Shown here piece by piece: positions 5,941 to 13,780 of a stretch of DNA of 35,061 bases. The notes beneath the pieces were generated by a model. That model was not told the DNA's origin and did not search any database. It saw only the letters and a list, made by a program, of their open reading frames with translations. The position numbers were made by a program, and so were the translations under genes. Position 1 is the first letter of the stretch, and each line of letters opens with the position of its first letter. The stretch is from Lachnospiraceae bacterium. Its GTDB lineage: Bacteria > Bacillota > Clostridia > Lachnospirales > Lachnospiraceae. The stretch lies in NCBI GenBank assembly GCA_028724245.1, contig JAQYDI010000124.1:1-35061 (forward strand). The letters are read 5' to 3'.

Positions 5941-6159
5941 ATGACATTTTTTATTTGGGTCAATAGAAAGAAAGGACATGCGATATATAACGGAAAGGCA
6001 CTAAACTTGTTAACTATGTTTGTAGCGATTGGAAATATAGTTATCGAAGAAATTAAAAAAGAAACTCGAATGGAAACACAGGAATCAATAGACTTTTTGG
6101 TTGACAGTCTTAAGGTTGGACTGGATTCATTATGGAAGGAGAAGAATGGTACAAATTAA
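5941..6159 (+). CDS. Early protein, 72 aa, unknown
   Basis: ATG 5941 follows AGAAAGGA by 7 bases. The protein has a hydrophobic, cationic N-terminal half (MTFFIWVNRKKGHAIYNGKA; then LLTMFVAIGNIVI) and an acidic, helical C-terminal half. It is the first gene of the second early cluster, right after the divergent promoter. No family recognised. Confidence 0.6.
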   Translation: MTFFIWVNRKKGHAIYNGKALNLLTMFVAIGNIVIEEIKKETRMETQESIDFLVDSLKVGLDSLWKEKNGTN

Positions 6160-6313
6160 TATTAATGCAATTCCGGAAGCAGATATGAATGTAATGGCCA
6201 GAGGGCTTTTGGCATCTATAACTGCATTTTACGAAGATCCGGAGAATATGCGCCGCTTCCAGGAGTGGGAACGGCAGCAGGAGGAAAAGAACAGAAAAAT
6301 TGAAACAGTATAA
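6146..6313 (+). CDS. Early protein, 55 aa, unknown
   Basis: ATG 6146 follows GGAAGGAGAAG and overlaps the previous gene by 14 bases in another frame. The peptide MVQININAIPEADMNVMARG... ends in a highly charged helix (FQEWERQQEEKNRKIE). It resembles small phage proteins often found near replication genes; no function assigned. Translational coupling with its neighbours is likely. Confidence 0.65.
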   Translation: MVQININAIPEADMNVMARGLLASITAFYEDPENMRRFQEWERQQEEKNRKIETV

Positions 6314-6530
6314 AACAATTGATGGCAACTGGGCCAATGAATGCAACTGTGTAGCCTTCTGCTGTTTACGGAAACATAAAGGATATGTAACCGTGAAACA
6401 GATCAGGATACACAGGTGTCTGGTCCGGCAATGCAAAATGCTGAGAAAGCTGGAAGACCACAAGTATTGGAAAGACCGCCAGAAACGCAGAGCAGAGCGG
6501 AAGATAAAAAGAAAGGAGAAGTATGGGTAA
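6300..6530 (+). CDS. Cys/His-rich early protein, 76 aa
   Basis: The frame from TTG 6300 encodes an N-terminal ECNCVAFCC cluster followed by HKGYVT, IHRCLVRQCKML and HKYWKDR, then a very basic tail. This CxC..C..H.GY(V/L)T..H.CL...C pattern occurs in small Firmicute phage proteins and fits zinc binding and nucleic-acid contact. The SD (GCAGGAGG) is a little far from the TTG, so the start is uncertain. It overlaps both neighbours by 8-14 bases. Confidence 0.6.
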   Translation: MKQYKTIDGNWANECNCVAFCCLRKHKGYVTVKQIRIHRCLVRQCKMLRKLEDHKYWKDRQKRRAERKIKRKEKYG

Positions 6531-6744
6531 GGAAAAGGACAAGGACAAGCTGGTGCAGAGATATACGGCGCTGGCGCTGCAGTACAGCCGGATACCGAAC
6601 GGTGCAGCATGGAAGCCGGAATATGAAGAACTAAAGACAAAGTTAAAAGCTGAGATGAACCAGATCAGGAAAGAATTGGGAATGGATCCGATAGGAGCGA
6701 AATTAGAAAAGGAGTCGGAAGATGAAACGAGAAGAAATGATTGA
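6523..6744 (+). CDS. Early protein, 73 aa, unknown
   Basis: ATG 6523 follows GAAAGGAGAAGT and overlaps the preceding gene by 8 bases. The protein is highly charged and helical, with a central AAWKPEYEELKTKLKAEMNQ coiled-coil-like stretch. No domain recognised; part of a tightly packed early operon. Confidence 0.6.
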   Translation: MGKEKDKDKLVQRYTALALQYSRIPNGAAWKPEYEELKTKLKAEMNQIRKELGMDPIGAKLEKESEDETRRND

Positions 6745-6940
6745 ACGGCTTGGATACTTGAAGGTATTCTGCGAAGAAAGCGCCAACGAAGATGATACAC
6801 AGGCACTGACCATGGCAATTGATATTCTGGAGGAAGGATACATAGATGATGTAGCTTATATTAAAGACTTGGTCAATTTCATCTTCATTTTCCTGGGCTT
6901 CATTGCTCTGCTGATGCTGATCATTGTATGTCGATTGTAG
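6722..6940 (+). CDS. Early protein with C-terminal TM helix, 72 aa
   Basis: ATG 6722 follows AAAAGGAG and overlaps the previous gene by 23 bases. The first ~48 residues are acidic and helical (MKREEMIERLGYLKVFCEES...AIDILEEGYID); residues ~50-70 (VNFIFIFLGFIALLMLIIV) form one strong TM helix. A tail-anchored membrane protein with its soluble part inside the cell is likely. Function unknown. Confidence 0.65.
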   Translation: MKREEMIERLGYLKVFCEESANEDDTQALTMAIDILEEGYIDDVAYIKDLVNFIFIFLGFIALLMLIIVCRL

Positions 6941-6948
6941 GAGGAGAA

Positions 6949-7515
6949 ATGTTCATAAATACTTCAAAATTTAAAAAAATGTGCAAAACCGCATATGATA
7001 CATGTGGATTGCTGATGAGCCGGGAAGAAAATGACCTGTTGATTGGAGGCGGTAAATTTCTGATCAGGACGAACATGAAGTACATGACAAGAAAAGAGAA
7101 GGCAGTCTTGATTGAACTGGTTGGAAATTTTCCGGATAACCATGAAACTTTCCGGGCCAATAAAGGTGGTGAGCAGCAGGAGCTGAGGATGCCGGAATTC
7201 TGGAACATTGATTCCAGGTTTGAGAATGCGGATAGAAACTATAAGCCTACATATGTACTGGTAAGTACAATAACGGCATTGGTACGGGCGGTGCAGAATA
7301 CAGAAAACAATTCGGTGCTGTTCTTCGATGACTTTCTGATGGGAGCGATTCAGGTGGAGGGAACCTATCCCGCTGAAACCACGCCGGATGGACCGAGAAT
7401 ATCAGAAAATATGGTACTTTGGAAAAATGACATATGCACATATGCAATATTGAAATTTGACTTGAAAAACGAACAATTTTCAAGACTGCTTGAAAATATG
7501 GAGCTGTATACATAA
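6949..7515 (+). CDS. Early protein, 188 aa, unknown
   Basis: I start at ATG 6949, which has TAGGAGGAG just upstream; an in-frame ATG at 6928 lacks an SD. The protein is soluble, mixed alpha/beta in character, with motifs such as MSREENDLLIGGGKFLIRTN (30-49) and MTRKEKAVLIELVG. The C-terminal part contains NSVLFFDDFLMGAIQVEG and FDLKNEQFSRLLENMELYT. I recognise no family. It lies in the early operon ahead of the Rep gene and overlaps the next gene by one base. Confidence 0.7.
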   Translation: MFINTSKFKKMCKTAYDTCGLLMSREENDLLIGGGKFLIRTNMKYMTRKEKAVLIELVGNFPDNHETFRANKGGEQQELRMPEFWNIDSRFENADRNYKPTYVLVSTITALVRAVQNTENNSVLFFDDFLMGAIQVEGTYPAETTPDGPRISENMVLWKNDICTYAILKFDLKNEQFSRLLENMELYT

Positions 7516-7676
7516 TGCAAAGAGAAGAAATAATCCAGGTCATTCAGGAAATGGAAGACAAGCACATCAAATACAGGGACCAGTGTGGCATAGAAGATCA
7601 TCGGACGTATTATTCCAATCAGGCAGTAGTGATCGCGCTGGAAGACCTCAAATTAAAAATCAAAAAAATGACATAA
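7515..7676 (+). CDS. Early protein, 53 aa, unknown
   Basis: The ATG at 7515 overlaps the previous stop (TAATG), so translation is probably coupled. The peptide MQREEIIQVIQEMEDKHIKY...ALEDLKLKIKKMT is charged and helical. It is the last gene before the intergenic hairpins and the Rep gene. No family recognised. Confidence 0.6.
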   Translation: MQREEIIQVIQEMEDKHIKYRDQCGIEDHRTYYSNQAVVIALEDLKLKIKKMT

Positions 7677-7707
7677 AAAAATGGAGCAGCCCGAAAAGCT
7701 GCTCCAT
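7675..7707 (-). terminator. Minus-strand terminator-like hairpin 1
   Basis: ATGGAGCAGC (7681-7690) pairs perfectly with GCTGCTCCAT (7698-7707). The T-run (A on plus, 7675-7680) follows only on the minus strand. All genes nearby are on the plus strand, so it either ends an antisense RNA or is part of a replication origin. Confidence 0.65.
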
Positions 7708-7770
7708 AAGCCTATCGGCTCAAGAAAAAATAGCAATTTCAGGATAGCTGATACGGTGGAAAAAGTCAAG

Positions 7771-7795
7771 AAAAAACGGGGATTTTTCCCCGTTT
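7771..7795 (-). terminator. Minus-strand terminator-like hairpin 2
   Basis: AAACGGGG (7774-7781) pairs with CCCCGTTT (7788-7795), loop ATTTTT. Read on the minus strand the stem is followed by TTTTTTC-like sequence, again a terminator against the direction of the genes. It lies 43 bp before the Rep start. Confidence 0.6.
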
Positions 7796-7837
7796 GTAAC
7801 TCGATAAAAGGTATTAACTTTAGGACAGGTATCAGAA

Positions 7838-8563
7838 ATGCCATATCTGAAAAAGACTACACGGATAAAAAATAAGGTGTATGTAGAAAAAGTATATTCG
7901 GCCAGATATGGGAAGAACACGATACCCGGGCCGAAGGAGAAAGTGACCAGGGAATCGGTTCGGAAGGTGAACGAGAAGAACCGGATCAAAAAGCTGGCAT
8001 GGCTGATTGAGTTGAACTTCGAGGCAGGTGACTGGCATGCGGTGCTTACATTCCGGAAAGAGAACCGGACAACAGACCGGATGCGGATCCGGGAGATCAG
8101 GCAGGAGTTCCTGAAGGCACTGAGAAAAATCTATCGGAAAGCCGGAGTGGAACTAAAGTACATCATAGTGATAGAACACCTGAAGACAACCGTACACTTC
8201 CATGTAATCCTGAACGATATCCAAAAGTTCGGAAAGCTGATCAGGGAAGCATGGACATATGGGAATGTGAACCTCTCTCCACTGTATGAATCAGATGATG
8301 GGTTCCAACAGCTGGCCTCATATCTACTGAAGGAAGCAGGAACCGGAGAAAAGGAAAAAGGAGAGCAGACCTACACCCGAAGCCGTAACCTTCAGGTACC
8401 AGTGACAACCGTGGAGGTAATCAAATCCCGGAAATGGAGAAAAGAGCCCAAGGTACCGAAGGGGTACTACATGGAAAAGGGATCATTCTATGAGGGAATC
8501 AACACATGGGGATACCTGCAGCAGTATTACACTCTGGTCAGATACGAAAAAGAAGAACCATAG
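7838..8563 (+). CDS. HUH-type Rep protein (rolling-circle initiator family)
   Basis: A 241-aa replication initiator-like protein. In order it shows motif I (HAVLTFR, 67-73), the HUH motif VHFHVIL (H120, H122, which should bind the metal) and a YLLK motif (Y162, K165) supplying the tyrosine that would attack DNA and stay covalently bound to the nicked 5' end. One tyrosine, as in plasmid Reps, not the two of phiX174 GpA. A basic N-terminus and a C-terminal extension with TRSRNL follow. ATG 7838 has only a moderate SD (AGGACAGG). The hairpin-rich 7677-7837 region upstream is the obvious candidate origin. Nickase activity is inferred from motifs. Confidence 0.82.
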   Translation: MPYLKKTTRIKNKVYVEKVYSARYGKNTIPGPKEKVTRESVRKVNEKNRIKKLAWLIELNFEAGDWHAVLTFRKENRTTDRMRIREIRQEFLKALRKIYRKAGVELKYIIVIEHLKTTVHFHVILNDIQKFGKLIREAWTYGNVNLSPLYESDDGFQQLASYLLKEAGTGEKEKGEQTYTRSRNLQVPVTTVEVIKSRKWRKEPKVPKGYYMEKGSFYEGINTWGYLQQYYTLVRYEKEEP

Positions 8564-8572
8564 GAGGCAGAG

Positions 8573-8755
8573 ATGGGAACAGTAATAATCAAGAATTTGT
8601 CATACCTGGATGAAACAGCGGCGCTGATCAGGGTGGCGTACTACATGAACGGTAATAAAGAAGACGCAGAGCATGGCGGAGTGATTGTAAAAGAGGATAC
8701 AAGCAAGAGAGATGAAGCTGCAAATATAAAGCGGTTCATCGTGTATGAGAGATAA
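8573..8755 (+). CDS. Small protein after Rep, 60 aa
   Basis: ATG 8573 follows AGGAGGCAGAG, 10 bases after the Rep stop. The protein (MGTVIIKNLSYLDETAALIRVAYYMNG...) is soluble with beta-strand character at the start and a charged end. No family recognised; the context is the Rep-PcfK-PcfJ cluster. Confidence 0.65.
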   Translation: MGTVIIKNLSYLDETAALIRVAYYMNGNKEDAEHGGVIVKEDTSKRDEAANIKRFIVYER

Positions 8756-8767
8756 GGAGGCAGCAGG

Positions 8768-9253
8768 ATGTTTGAATTATTCGGAGAATTTGATTCTTAT
8801 GAGGAAATCAATGAACTGGCGGAAAACCTTTTCAATGAGGGTGATATGGATAGTTTGAAGAAGATGGCAGCAGAAAACGGTATTCCGGAAGATATTACTG
8901 ATTTATACATCGGAGCAGTACTGCCGGTACTCTGCGATCCGCTGACAGCAGCAATCGGGAAAATTGAAATAGAATGCCAGGAGCTGAAACCAAAAGAAAT
9001 TATGGAGGATTGGGTGGAGTACCTGAAAGGGCAGTGCATGGAGAATGAGCAGATTGCTCTTCAGGTGCGTAAAAAAGGTAGGAGCCTGAAAGAATGCATT
9101 GCTGCCTTGTTGAAATGGTCGTTTAAAAACCAGCAGCAGGTAGATAAAAGCATTGTCAAAGCAGCAGGCGTAACAGCGGGTAAGGTGACTCTTGGCATTC
9201 CGGGTATGGGAAGAGCGAAAAGGATCATTCGCGACTACTATATGGGAAAGTAG
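8768..9253 (+). CDS. PcfK-like protein
   Basis: A 161-aa protein of the PcfK-like family: FGEFDSYEEINELAENLFNEGD at the start, LPVLCDPLTAAIGKIEIE in the middle, VRKKGRSLKECIAALLKWSF (100-119) and a terminal GRAKRIIRDYYMGK. The family is named after a gene of conjugative plasmid pCF10 and is common in Firmicute phages, usually next to pcfJ, as here. The biochemical role is unknown. ATG 8768 follows AAGGAGG. Confidence 0.82.
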   Translation: MFELFGEFDSYEEINELAENLFNEGDMDSLKKMAAENGIPEDITDLYIGAVLPVLCDPLTAAIGKIEIECQELKPKEIMEDWVEYLKGQCMENEQIALQVRKKGRSLKECIAALLKWSFKNQQQVDKSIVKAAGVTAGKVTLGIPGMGRAKRIIRDYYMGK

Positions 9254-9262
9254 GTGCTCCGA

Positions 9263-11359
9263 ATGAAAAAGAAAGAGATTGAAAAGATTCCGTACAGGAC
9301 AGCAGAAAAAGCTGAAAAGAAGTTTTCCTATATAGCAGCTTCATTTGTGCAAGAAGTGAAAGGGACAGAACATCTTCTGGTGGAAATTTACAGAAATAAG
9401 AAAGAGGGACTGGAAATTCCACATCTTAGAATTGCTTTTACAAAAGAGGACTGGGGAATATACTGGCCGGAAGAGGCGATATGGAGTTCAGCAAGTATTC
9501 GGAATGAATATGACAGAAATATCTGGGAATCTTCAACAGCAAAGAGAGATTCAGAAACTTACATGGATGAAGAAAGTCAAAATCTTATCTGGGAATTTTG
9601 CAGAGAGAATGTCTGGTATACAAGAAAATATTCAAGCTGGACAGATGCTCTGAAAGGGATGGTTGACAGCATCAGAAATAAAAGGAGAACAAAAAGAGAT
9701 GAGAACCGAAGGAAACGTCTCGAAGAAAGAAAGAATAACACACCGGATCTGCCGGAAAATTTGAAGGAATGGGCAGAGACAAAATTGTTCTATAATTCCC
9801 ATTTCCTGTATTACAAAAGAAATGGAAGATATGCCGACATTGCATGTTCGGCATGCGGAAAAGCGTTTATGAGGGCAACAAAGAGAAGCGATACATTTAT
9901 AGGACAATTTGAATCTACCATAGAAATGCCGAAAAATGGAAAGATCGGGAAATGTCCTGAATGCGGAGCTTTGGGAACATGGAGAGCCAAGGGGAAGACG
10001 AAAGGAGTATATGGACTTAGGAAATACTGTTTTATCGGTCAGCCATACAAAGAAACCGGAGCGGTCATTCGATATGTTCAGATCGAAAAAATATACAGAC
10101 TTGAGGAGCATGCTGTAGAAAAAGATACAGAAATGATAGGTGCTAAGGAAGACTGTATCATAACGGAGATTGCAAGACGGTATCTGGAAAAAGACAGGAA
10201 GCCGCAGACGGATTATCATAAATATTCATCATATTCAGGGGAATTCTGGGATGACTGCAATTTGTATGGAATGGACAATATCAGCATAAAAGCAGCGCTG
10301 GCATATGAAAATACATATCAAATGCTTCAGGAAACCATACTGCAGTATTCAGGAGCGCAGGAATTTAATAAAGAATGCAGGGAATATAACATGATGGATT
10401 ATATGGAGCAATATATGATATGGCCTCAGATAGAGATCCTTTCAAAGATGGGGTTATATCGGGTGGTAGAAAGCATAGTAAACCGCAGATGCGGAATCAT
10501 TGTAAATCAATATGCAAAGCGGCCAGAAGATTTTCTGGGAATCAGGAAGTGCAGGATCAGGCTTTTAAGAAGCAGGAAAGGGGACTTGAATCTTCTGAAC
10601 GCAATGCAGATAGAGAGAAGAATGGATGCAGACTGGACGGAAAAAGAACTGGAAGTTGTGAGTGCGGCTGATATAAAGCAGGGAGAATTGGAAATTGCTC
10701 TGCAATATATGAGTATGCAGCAGCTGGTGAACAGACTGGAAAAATACGCTGAATGCGAGATTGCAGGAGGCCCGGAATGGCATGTATGTGAAAACGCCAG
10801 AGAGAGGGTAAAAACGGTATCCCGTACTTATTTTGATTATCTGGATATGAGAGAACAAAGAGGGTATGACCTGCATAATACTGTGTTCCTGTTTCCGAAA
10901 AATTTGCAGTATTCACATGACCTGATGGTAGAGGAAACTAACAGGACAGAAATTGATAAAAGAGAGGCGGAAGTAAAAATGAGATATCCGGATATCCGCA
11001 GAAATTATCGAAGTTTAAGAAACCGGTATTTTTACGAGGATGAATCTTATCTGATCCGGCCGGCGCGGAGTGCGGAAGAAATTGTAAGAGAAGGACGGAT
11101 GCTTCATCATTGCGTTGGAGGGAACGGTTATCTGCAGAAACATAATGATGGGAAAAGTACAATTCTGCTCCTGCGGATAAAAGATACACCGGAGCAGCCA
11201 TATATTACAGTCGAGATCAGAGACACACATATCGTACAGTGGTATGGGGCTTACGACAAAAAGCCGGATGAAAAGGTGATTGATAAATGGCTGAAGGAAT
11301 ACATCAATCACCTGAAAGAAACAGAAAGACTGCAGAATCTGGCATCGGCAGCAGGATGA
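9263..11359 (+). CDS. PcfJ-like protein
   Basis: A 698-aa protein. The C-terminal domain (~600-690) has the PcfJ signature: LHHCVGGNGY at 614-623, TILLLRIKD and PYITVEIRDTHIVQWYG. A zinc-ribbon-like segment with C195/C198 and C231/C234 precedes it, and the middle is long and helical. PcfJ-like proteins accompany PcfK in mobile elements and phages; a DNA-related role is suspected but unproven. I prefer ATG 9263 (AGGTG 6 bases upstream) over GTG 9254. The adjoining genes overlap or abut, so PcfK, PcfJ and the next gene are probably one operon. Confidence 0.85.
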   Translation: MKKKEIEKIPYRTAEKAEKKFSYIAASFVQEVKGTEHLLVEIYRNKKEGLEIPHLRIAFTKEDWGIYWPEEAIWSSASIRNEYDRNIWESSTAKRDSETYMDEESQNLIWEFCRENVWYTRKYSSWTDALKGMVDSIRNKRRTKRDENRRKRLEERKNNTPDLPENLKEWAETKLFYNSHFLYYKRNGRYADIACSACGKAFMRATKRSDTFIGQFESTIEMPKNGKIGKCPECGALGTWRAKGKTKGVYGLRKYCFIGQPYKETGAVIRYVQIEKIYRLEEHAVEKDTEMIGAKEDCIITEIARRYLEKDRKPQTDYHKYSSYSGEFWDDCNLYGMDNISIKAALAYENTYQMLQETILQYSGAQEFNKECREYNMMDYMEQYMIWPQIEILSKMGLYRVVESIVNRRCGIIVNQYAKRPEDFLGIRKCRIRLLRSRKGDLNLLNAMQIERRMDADWTEKELEVVSAADIKQGELEIALQYMSMQQLVNRLEKYAECEIAGGPEWHVCENARERVKTVSRTYFDYLDMREQRGYDLHNTVFLFPKNLQYSHDLMVEETNRTEIDKREAEVKMRYPDIRRNYRSLRNRYFYEDESYLIRPARSAEEIVREGRMLHHCVGGNGYLQKHNDGKSTILLLRIKDTPEQPYITVEIRDTHIVQWYGAYDKKPDEKVIDKWLKEYINHLKETERLQNLASAAG

Positions 11360-11370
11360 GGGAGGTAGTT

Positions 11371-12591
11371 ATGGAACAATATCATCAGATTACGATTACG
11401 GAATATCTGTCATGGAAAGAGGAGATCAAAGAAAGACTTTCCGGAGCAGCTGAGAATTTTGTGGTTGTAGGATACCGTTTAAAACAGATACGGGACACGG
11501 AAGCGTATAAGACAGACGGGTATGATACCATGGGCGCTTTTGTCCGGGCAGAATATGGATTAAACGAAGCAACGGCCAGCAAATTTATGAGAATCAATGA
11601 TGTTTATTCAGAGGGCGGCAATTCCATGTATCTGCAGGAACAGTACCGGGGATTTGAATATAACAAGCTTTATGAAATGATCGCGCTCCCGCTGGAAGAT
11701 AAAAAACTGATCACCTCGGACATGTCTGTAAGAGACATCCGGGAATTGAAAGCATTTAACAAGGATGCCAGGGCAGCAGGAAATATGGAGCCGGAAGCAA
11801 TCAGTTACCAGATTCCTGAAGATGAGAAGGCACTTTACCTGAAACTGATGCAGGAAAATGAGCCGGTTAAAGAGTGGATTCTTTCAGGTGAAGGAAATGA
11901 AAAAATAGATGATATCCTGGATGAACTGGCTCCGTCAGGCAGCAGGACAATCAGGAAAGGCCTGCTGATACTGCTTTTAAAATCGAAACAGGAAGGCGTG
12001 GTACTGAAGCGGGTTCAGGCGGGAATGGAACAGATATCTTATTCGGAATGGTTTGAACGGGTGCGGGAAATCCTGATGCAGTCAGAAGCAGACAAGGAAG
12101 AATTGAAAGCAAATGAAGAATCAGGCGGTTTCGATGTCGAAAACGAAAATAATGCTGAAGCTGAAATTATAACAGGGCCTGCGGAGCAGGAAGTAAATGA
12201 GCAGGACACTATATCAGAATTTGCTGAAAGTGTGATCGGTAAACCGGAAAATGTGATGGAAATAGCGGAGAACGTGATTAAAAAGACGGAGAATGTGATT
12301 GAAACAGCAGAAAGCGTTCCGGAACTTCCGATAAACGTTCCGGTAAATACGGATCCTGTTCCTGAAACAGCAGAGGAAACCGTGACAGAATGTCACGAGT
12401 TGGAACCGGAGCAACCCGCAGAGAAAACCATGATCAGATATGAATATATATTGGACCTTACACCAAGCGGCATGGCATCGTATCTGTATAATAATTTGCC
12501 CAGAACCGCACTATCAGCGAGGAATGCAAAAATAGTGAAAAGCTGGTTGAATGAAATGGTAGATGAAAAAGGCAGAACATACAGCTCCTGA
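11371..12591 (+). CDS. ParB/DUF3102-like DNA-binding protein with heptad repeats
   Basis: A 406-aa protein. The N-terminal ~150 residues (AAENFVVVGYRLKQIRDTEAY...FVRAEYGLNEATASKFMRINDVYS) resemble the phage ParB-like/DUF3102 group, in which a HTH contacts DNA. An acidic linker follows, then seven tandem 7-residue repeats (286-334: ESVIGKP, ENVMEIA, ENVIKKT, ENVIETA...), and a short conserved-looking C-terminal domain (~350-406) ending SARNAKIVKSWLNEMVDE. Codons 254-258 (FDVEN) are the palindrome TTTCGATGTCGAAA (12129-12142). ATG 11371 has GGGAGGTAG upstream. Partition is unlikely in an integrated phage; a replication or regulatory role is more plausible. Confidence 0.7.
   Translation: MEQYHQITITEYLSWKEEIKERLSGAAENFVVVGYRLKQIRDTEAYKTDGYDTMGAFVRAEYGLNEATASKFMRINDVYSEGGNSMYLQEQYRGFEYNKLYEMIALPLEDKKLITSDMSVRDIRELKAFNKDARAAGNMEPEAISYQIPEDEKALYLKLMQENEPVKEWILSGEGNEKIDDILDELAPSGSRTIRKGLLILLLKSKQEGVVLKRVQAGMEQISYSEWFERVREILMQSEADKEELKANEESGGFDVENENNAEAEIITGPAEQEVNEQDTISEFAESVIGKPENVMEIAENVIKKTENVIETAESVPELPINVPVNTDPVPETAEETVTECHELEPEQPAEKTMIRYEYILDLTPSGMASYLYNNLPRTALSARNAKIVKSWLNEMVDEKGRTYSS
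12129..12142. repeat. 14-bp palindrome, copy 2
   Basis: TTTCGATGTCGAAA inside the ParB-like gene, read as FDVEN in its acidic linker. Identical to copies 1 and 3. Confidence 0.75.
12226..12372 (+). repeat. 21-bp tandem repeats in the ParB-like gene
   Basis: Seven imperfect 21-bp units encode 7-residue repeats (ESVIGKP, ENVMEIA, ENVIKKT, ENVIETA, ESVPELP, INVPVNT, DPVPETA). The number is likely to vary among relatives. Confidence 0.7.
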
Positions 12592-12641
12592 GGGCGAGCC
12601 CCTGGATTATAGATTTATCACACACCAATATTGTAAGCCAT

Positions 12642-12659
12642 GGCTGCCTTCGGGCAGCC
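12642..12659 (+). other. UUCG-tetraloop hairpin
   Basis: GGCTGCC, loop TTCG, GGCAGCC: a very stable hairpin ending 3 bases before the GGAGA of the next gene's SD. There is no T-tract, so it is not an intrinsic terminator; it may mark an mRNA processing or stabilising site. Confidence 0.6.
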
Positions 12660-12677
12660 GGAAAGGAGAAAAAGTCA

Positions 12678-12875
12678 ATGAAAAACGGAGAAGGGTATAA
12701 AGATCCGACAGCCGGTGAAGCAATCGGTAATGTAACAAGAGAAGAACGGTCAAAAGTAATCCATTACGACATGAAGAACTGCTGTGTAAAGTGTCCAACA
12801 TGTGGACATAGATTGAATAAAGTAATCAAATTTAACATCAGATACTGTCCTTGGTGCGGCCAGAAAATGAATTAA
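12678..12875 (+). CDS. Small phage zinc-ribbon protein, 65 aa
   Basis: ATG 12678 opens 65 codons. The N-terminal YKDPTAGEAIGNVTREE is a motif common to small Firmicute phage proteins; the C-terminal half is a zinc ribbon with CPTC (39-42) and CPWC (57-60). It lies between the ParB-like and HNH-like genes. Zinc and nucleic-acid binding are likely; the function is unknown. Confidence 0.75.
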   Translation: MKNGEGYKDPTAGEAIGNVTREERSKVIHYDMKNCCVKCPTCGHRLNKVIKFNIRYCPWCGQKMN

Positions 12876-12887
12876 GAGGTGATCAGA

Positions 12888-13181
12888 ATGAAATCAATTA
12901 TGAATACCAAAAAAGGAATCTGCTATGTATGTGGTCGGAGTTGTGACTCCCAGGAACATCATATCTTTTATGGAACGGCAAACAGAAGCCTGTCAGAAAA
13001 ATATGGTCTGAAAGTATACCTTTGTCTGAACCATCATACAGCGACCAGAGAAGCGGTACATAATGGAAATTGGAAACTGGATATCCGGTTAAAACAGGAA
13101 GCCCAGAGAGCGTTTGAGAGTCGGCATGGCAGCAGGAGCGAGTTCATGGAAATCTTCGGGAAAAATTATCTGGAGGATTAG
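12888..13181 (+). CDS. HNH-like zinc protein, 97 aa
   Basis: I start at ATG 12888, which has an ideal SD (GAGGTGATC). The order C12-x2-C15, then HH at 24-25 (SQEHHIFYGTANR), then C46-x2-HH (49-50) fits a small HNH/treble-clef nuclease fold, with the EHHIF histidines as candidate catalytic residues. The C-terminal AFESRHGSRSEFMEIFGKNYL is typical of a phage family found near replication genes. It may act on recombination or branched DNA; nuclease activity is inferred, not shown. Confidence 0.72.
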   Translation: MKSIMNTKKGICYVCGRSCDSQEHHIFYGTANRSLSEKYGLKVYLCLNHHTATREAVHNGNWKLDIRLKQEAQRAFESRHGSRSEFMEIFGKNYLED

Positions 13182-13183
13182 GG

Positions 13184-13780
13184 ATGATCAACATCAGTTT
13201 AATAACCAGTCTGACCGAATCGGAATGTATTGCGGATCTGCGATACATTAAGCCAAACGGTGAAGAACACAAACGAAGCTATACCTGCGAACGGCATCCG
13301 GTAGATTCCACGCATCGGGCAGAGCTGAAAGCACTTGCAACAGGCCTGAAGGAACTCCGGTGTCCTGCCAGAGTAACCGCATATCTGAAGACACCGCATT
13401 CCATAGCTGCCATCAATCAGGACTGGATCCGGGGATGGAAAAACAATGACTGGAAGAATGCAAAAGGCAATCTGGTTCGGGACTGGGAAGTATGGAAAGA
13501 GATTTATGAAATCATTGAAGCAAAGGAAATCACACTGACAGGAGGGATGCGCAGTGACTCCATGGGAAATGAAGACCAGGAAATATCTGAATATCGTGGA
13601 GAAACAGAATCAGCTTGTGAAACATCTCCAGCAGGAAATGAAGCAGGCGGAAGAACTGATTTATTCCGTGGGCAGTCCGGGGAACAACGAGAAAGTCCAG
13701 ACTTCAGCCTCAGCGGATCGGACACTGGAACAGCTGGTGGAGCTGGAGAAAAAGAGGGAGGAGCTGGCAGTAGCATGTAA
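13184..13780 (+). CDS. RNase H-fold protein with overprinted C-terminus
   Basis: A 198-aa frame. Residues 1-~120 follow the phage RNase HI-like pattern: THRAEL (44-49), a strand VTAYLKTPHSIAAIN (64-78) and WKNNDWKNAKGNLVRDWEVW (85-104). The usual DG near the N-terminus and the second-strand Asp are absent (KT in place of the DS-type motif), so catalysis is doubtful. From residue ~124 the frame is shared, out of register, with the next gene; this tail (to 198) is Gly/Ser/Glu-rich and ends AGGAGEKEGGAGSSM, as expected for overprinted sequence. ATG 13184 has GGAGGATTAGGG upstream. Confidence 0.65.
   Translation: MINISLITSLTESECIADLRYIKPNGEEHKRSYTCERHPVDSTHRAELKALATGLKELRCPARVTAYLKTPHSIAAINQDWIRGWKNNDWKNAKGNLVRDWEVWKEIYEIIEAKEITLTGGMRSDSMGNEDQEISEYRGETESACETSPAGNEAGGRTDLFRGQSGEQRESPDFSLSGSDTGTAGGAGEKEGGAGSSM

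Noticed and set aside
7681..7875. Plus-strand frame of 64 codons across the hairpins before the Rep gene
   Set aside because: No SD, it consists largely of the two hairpins, and it overlaps the Rep start out of frame. Treated as intergenic.
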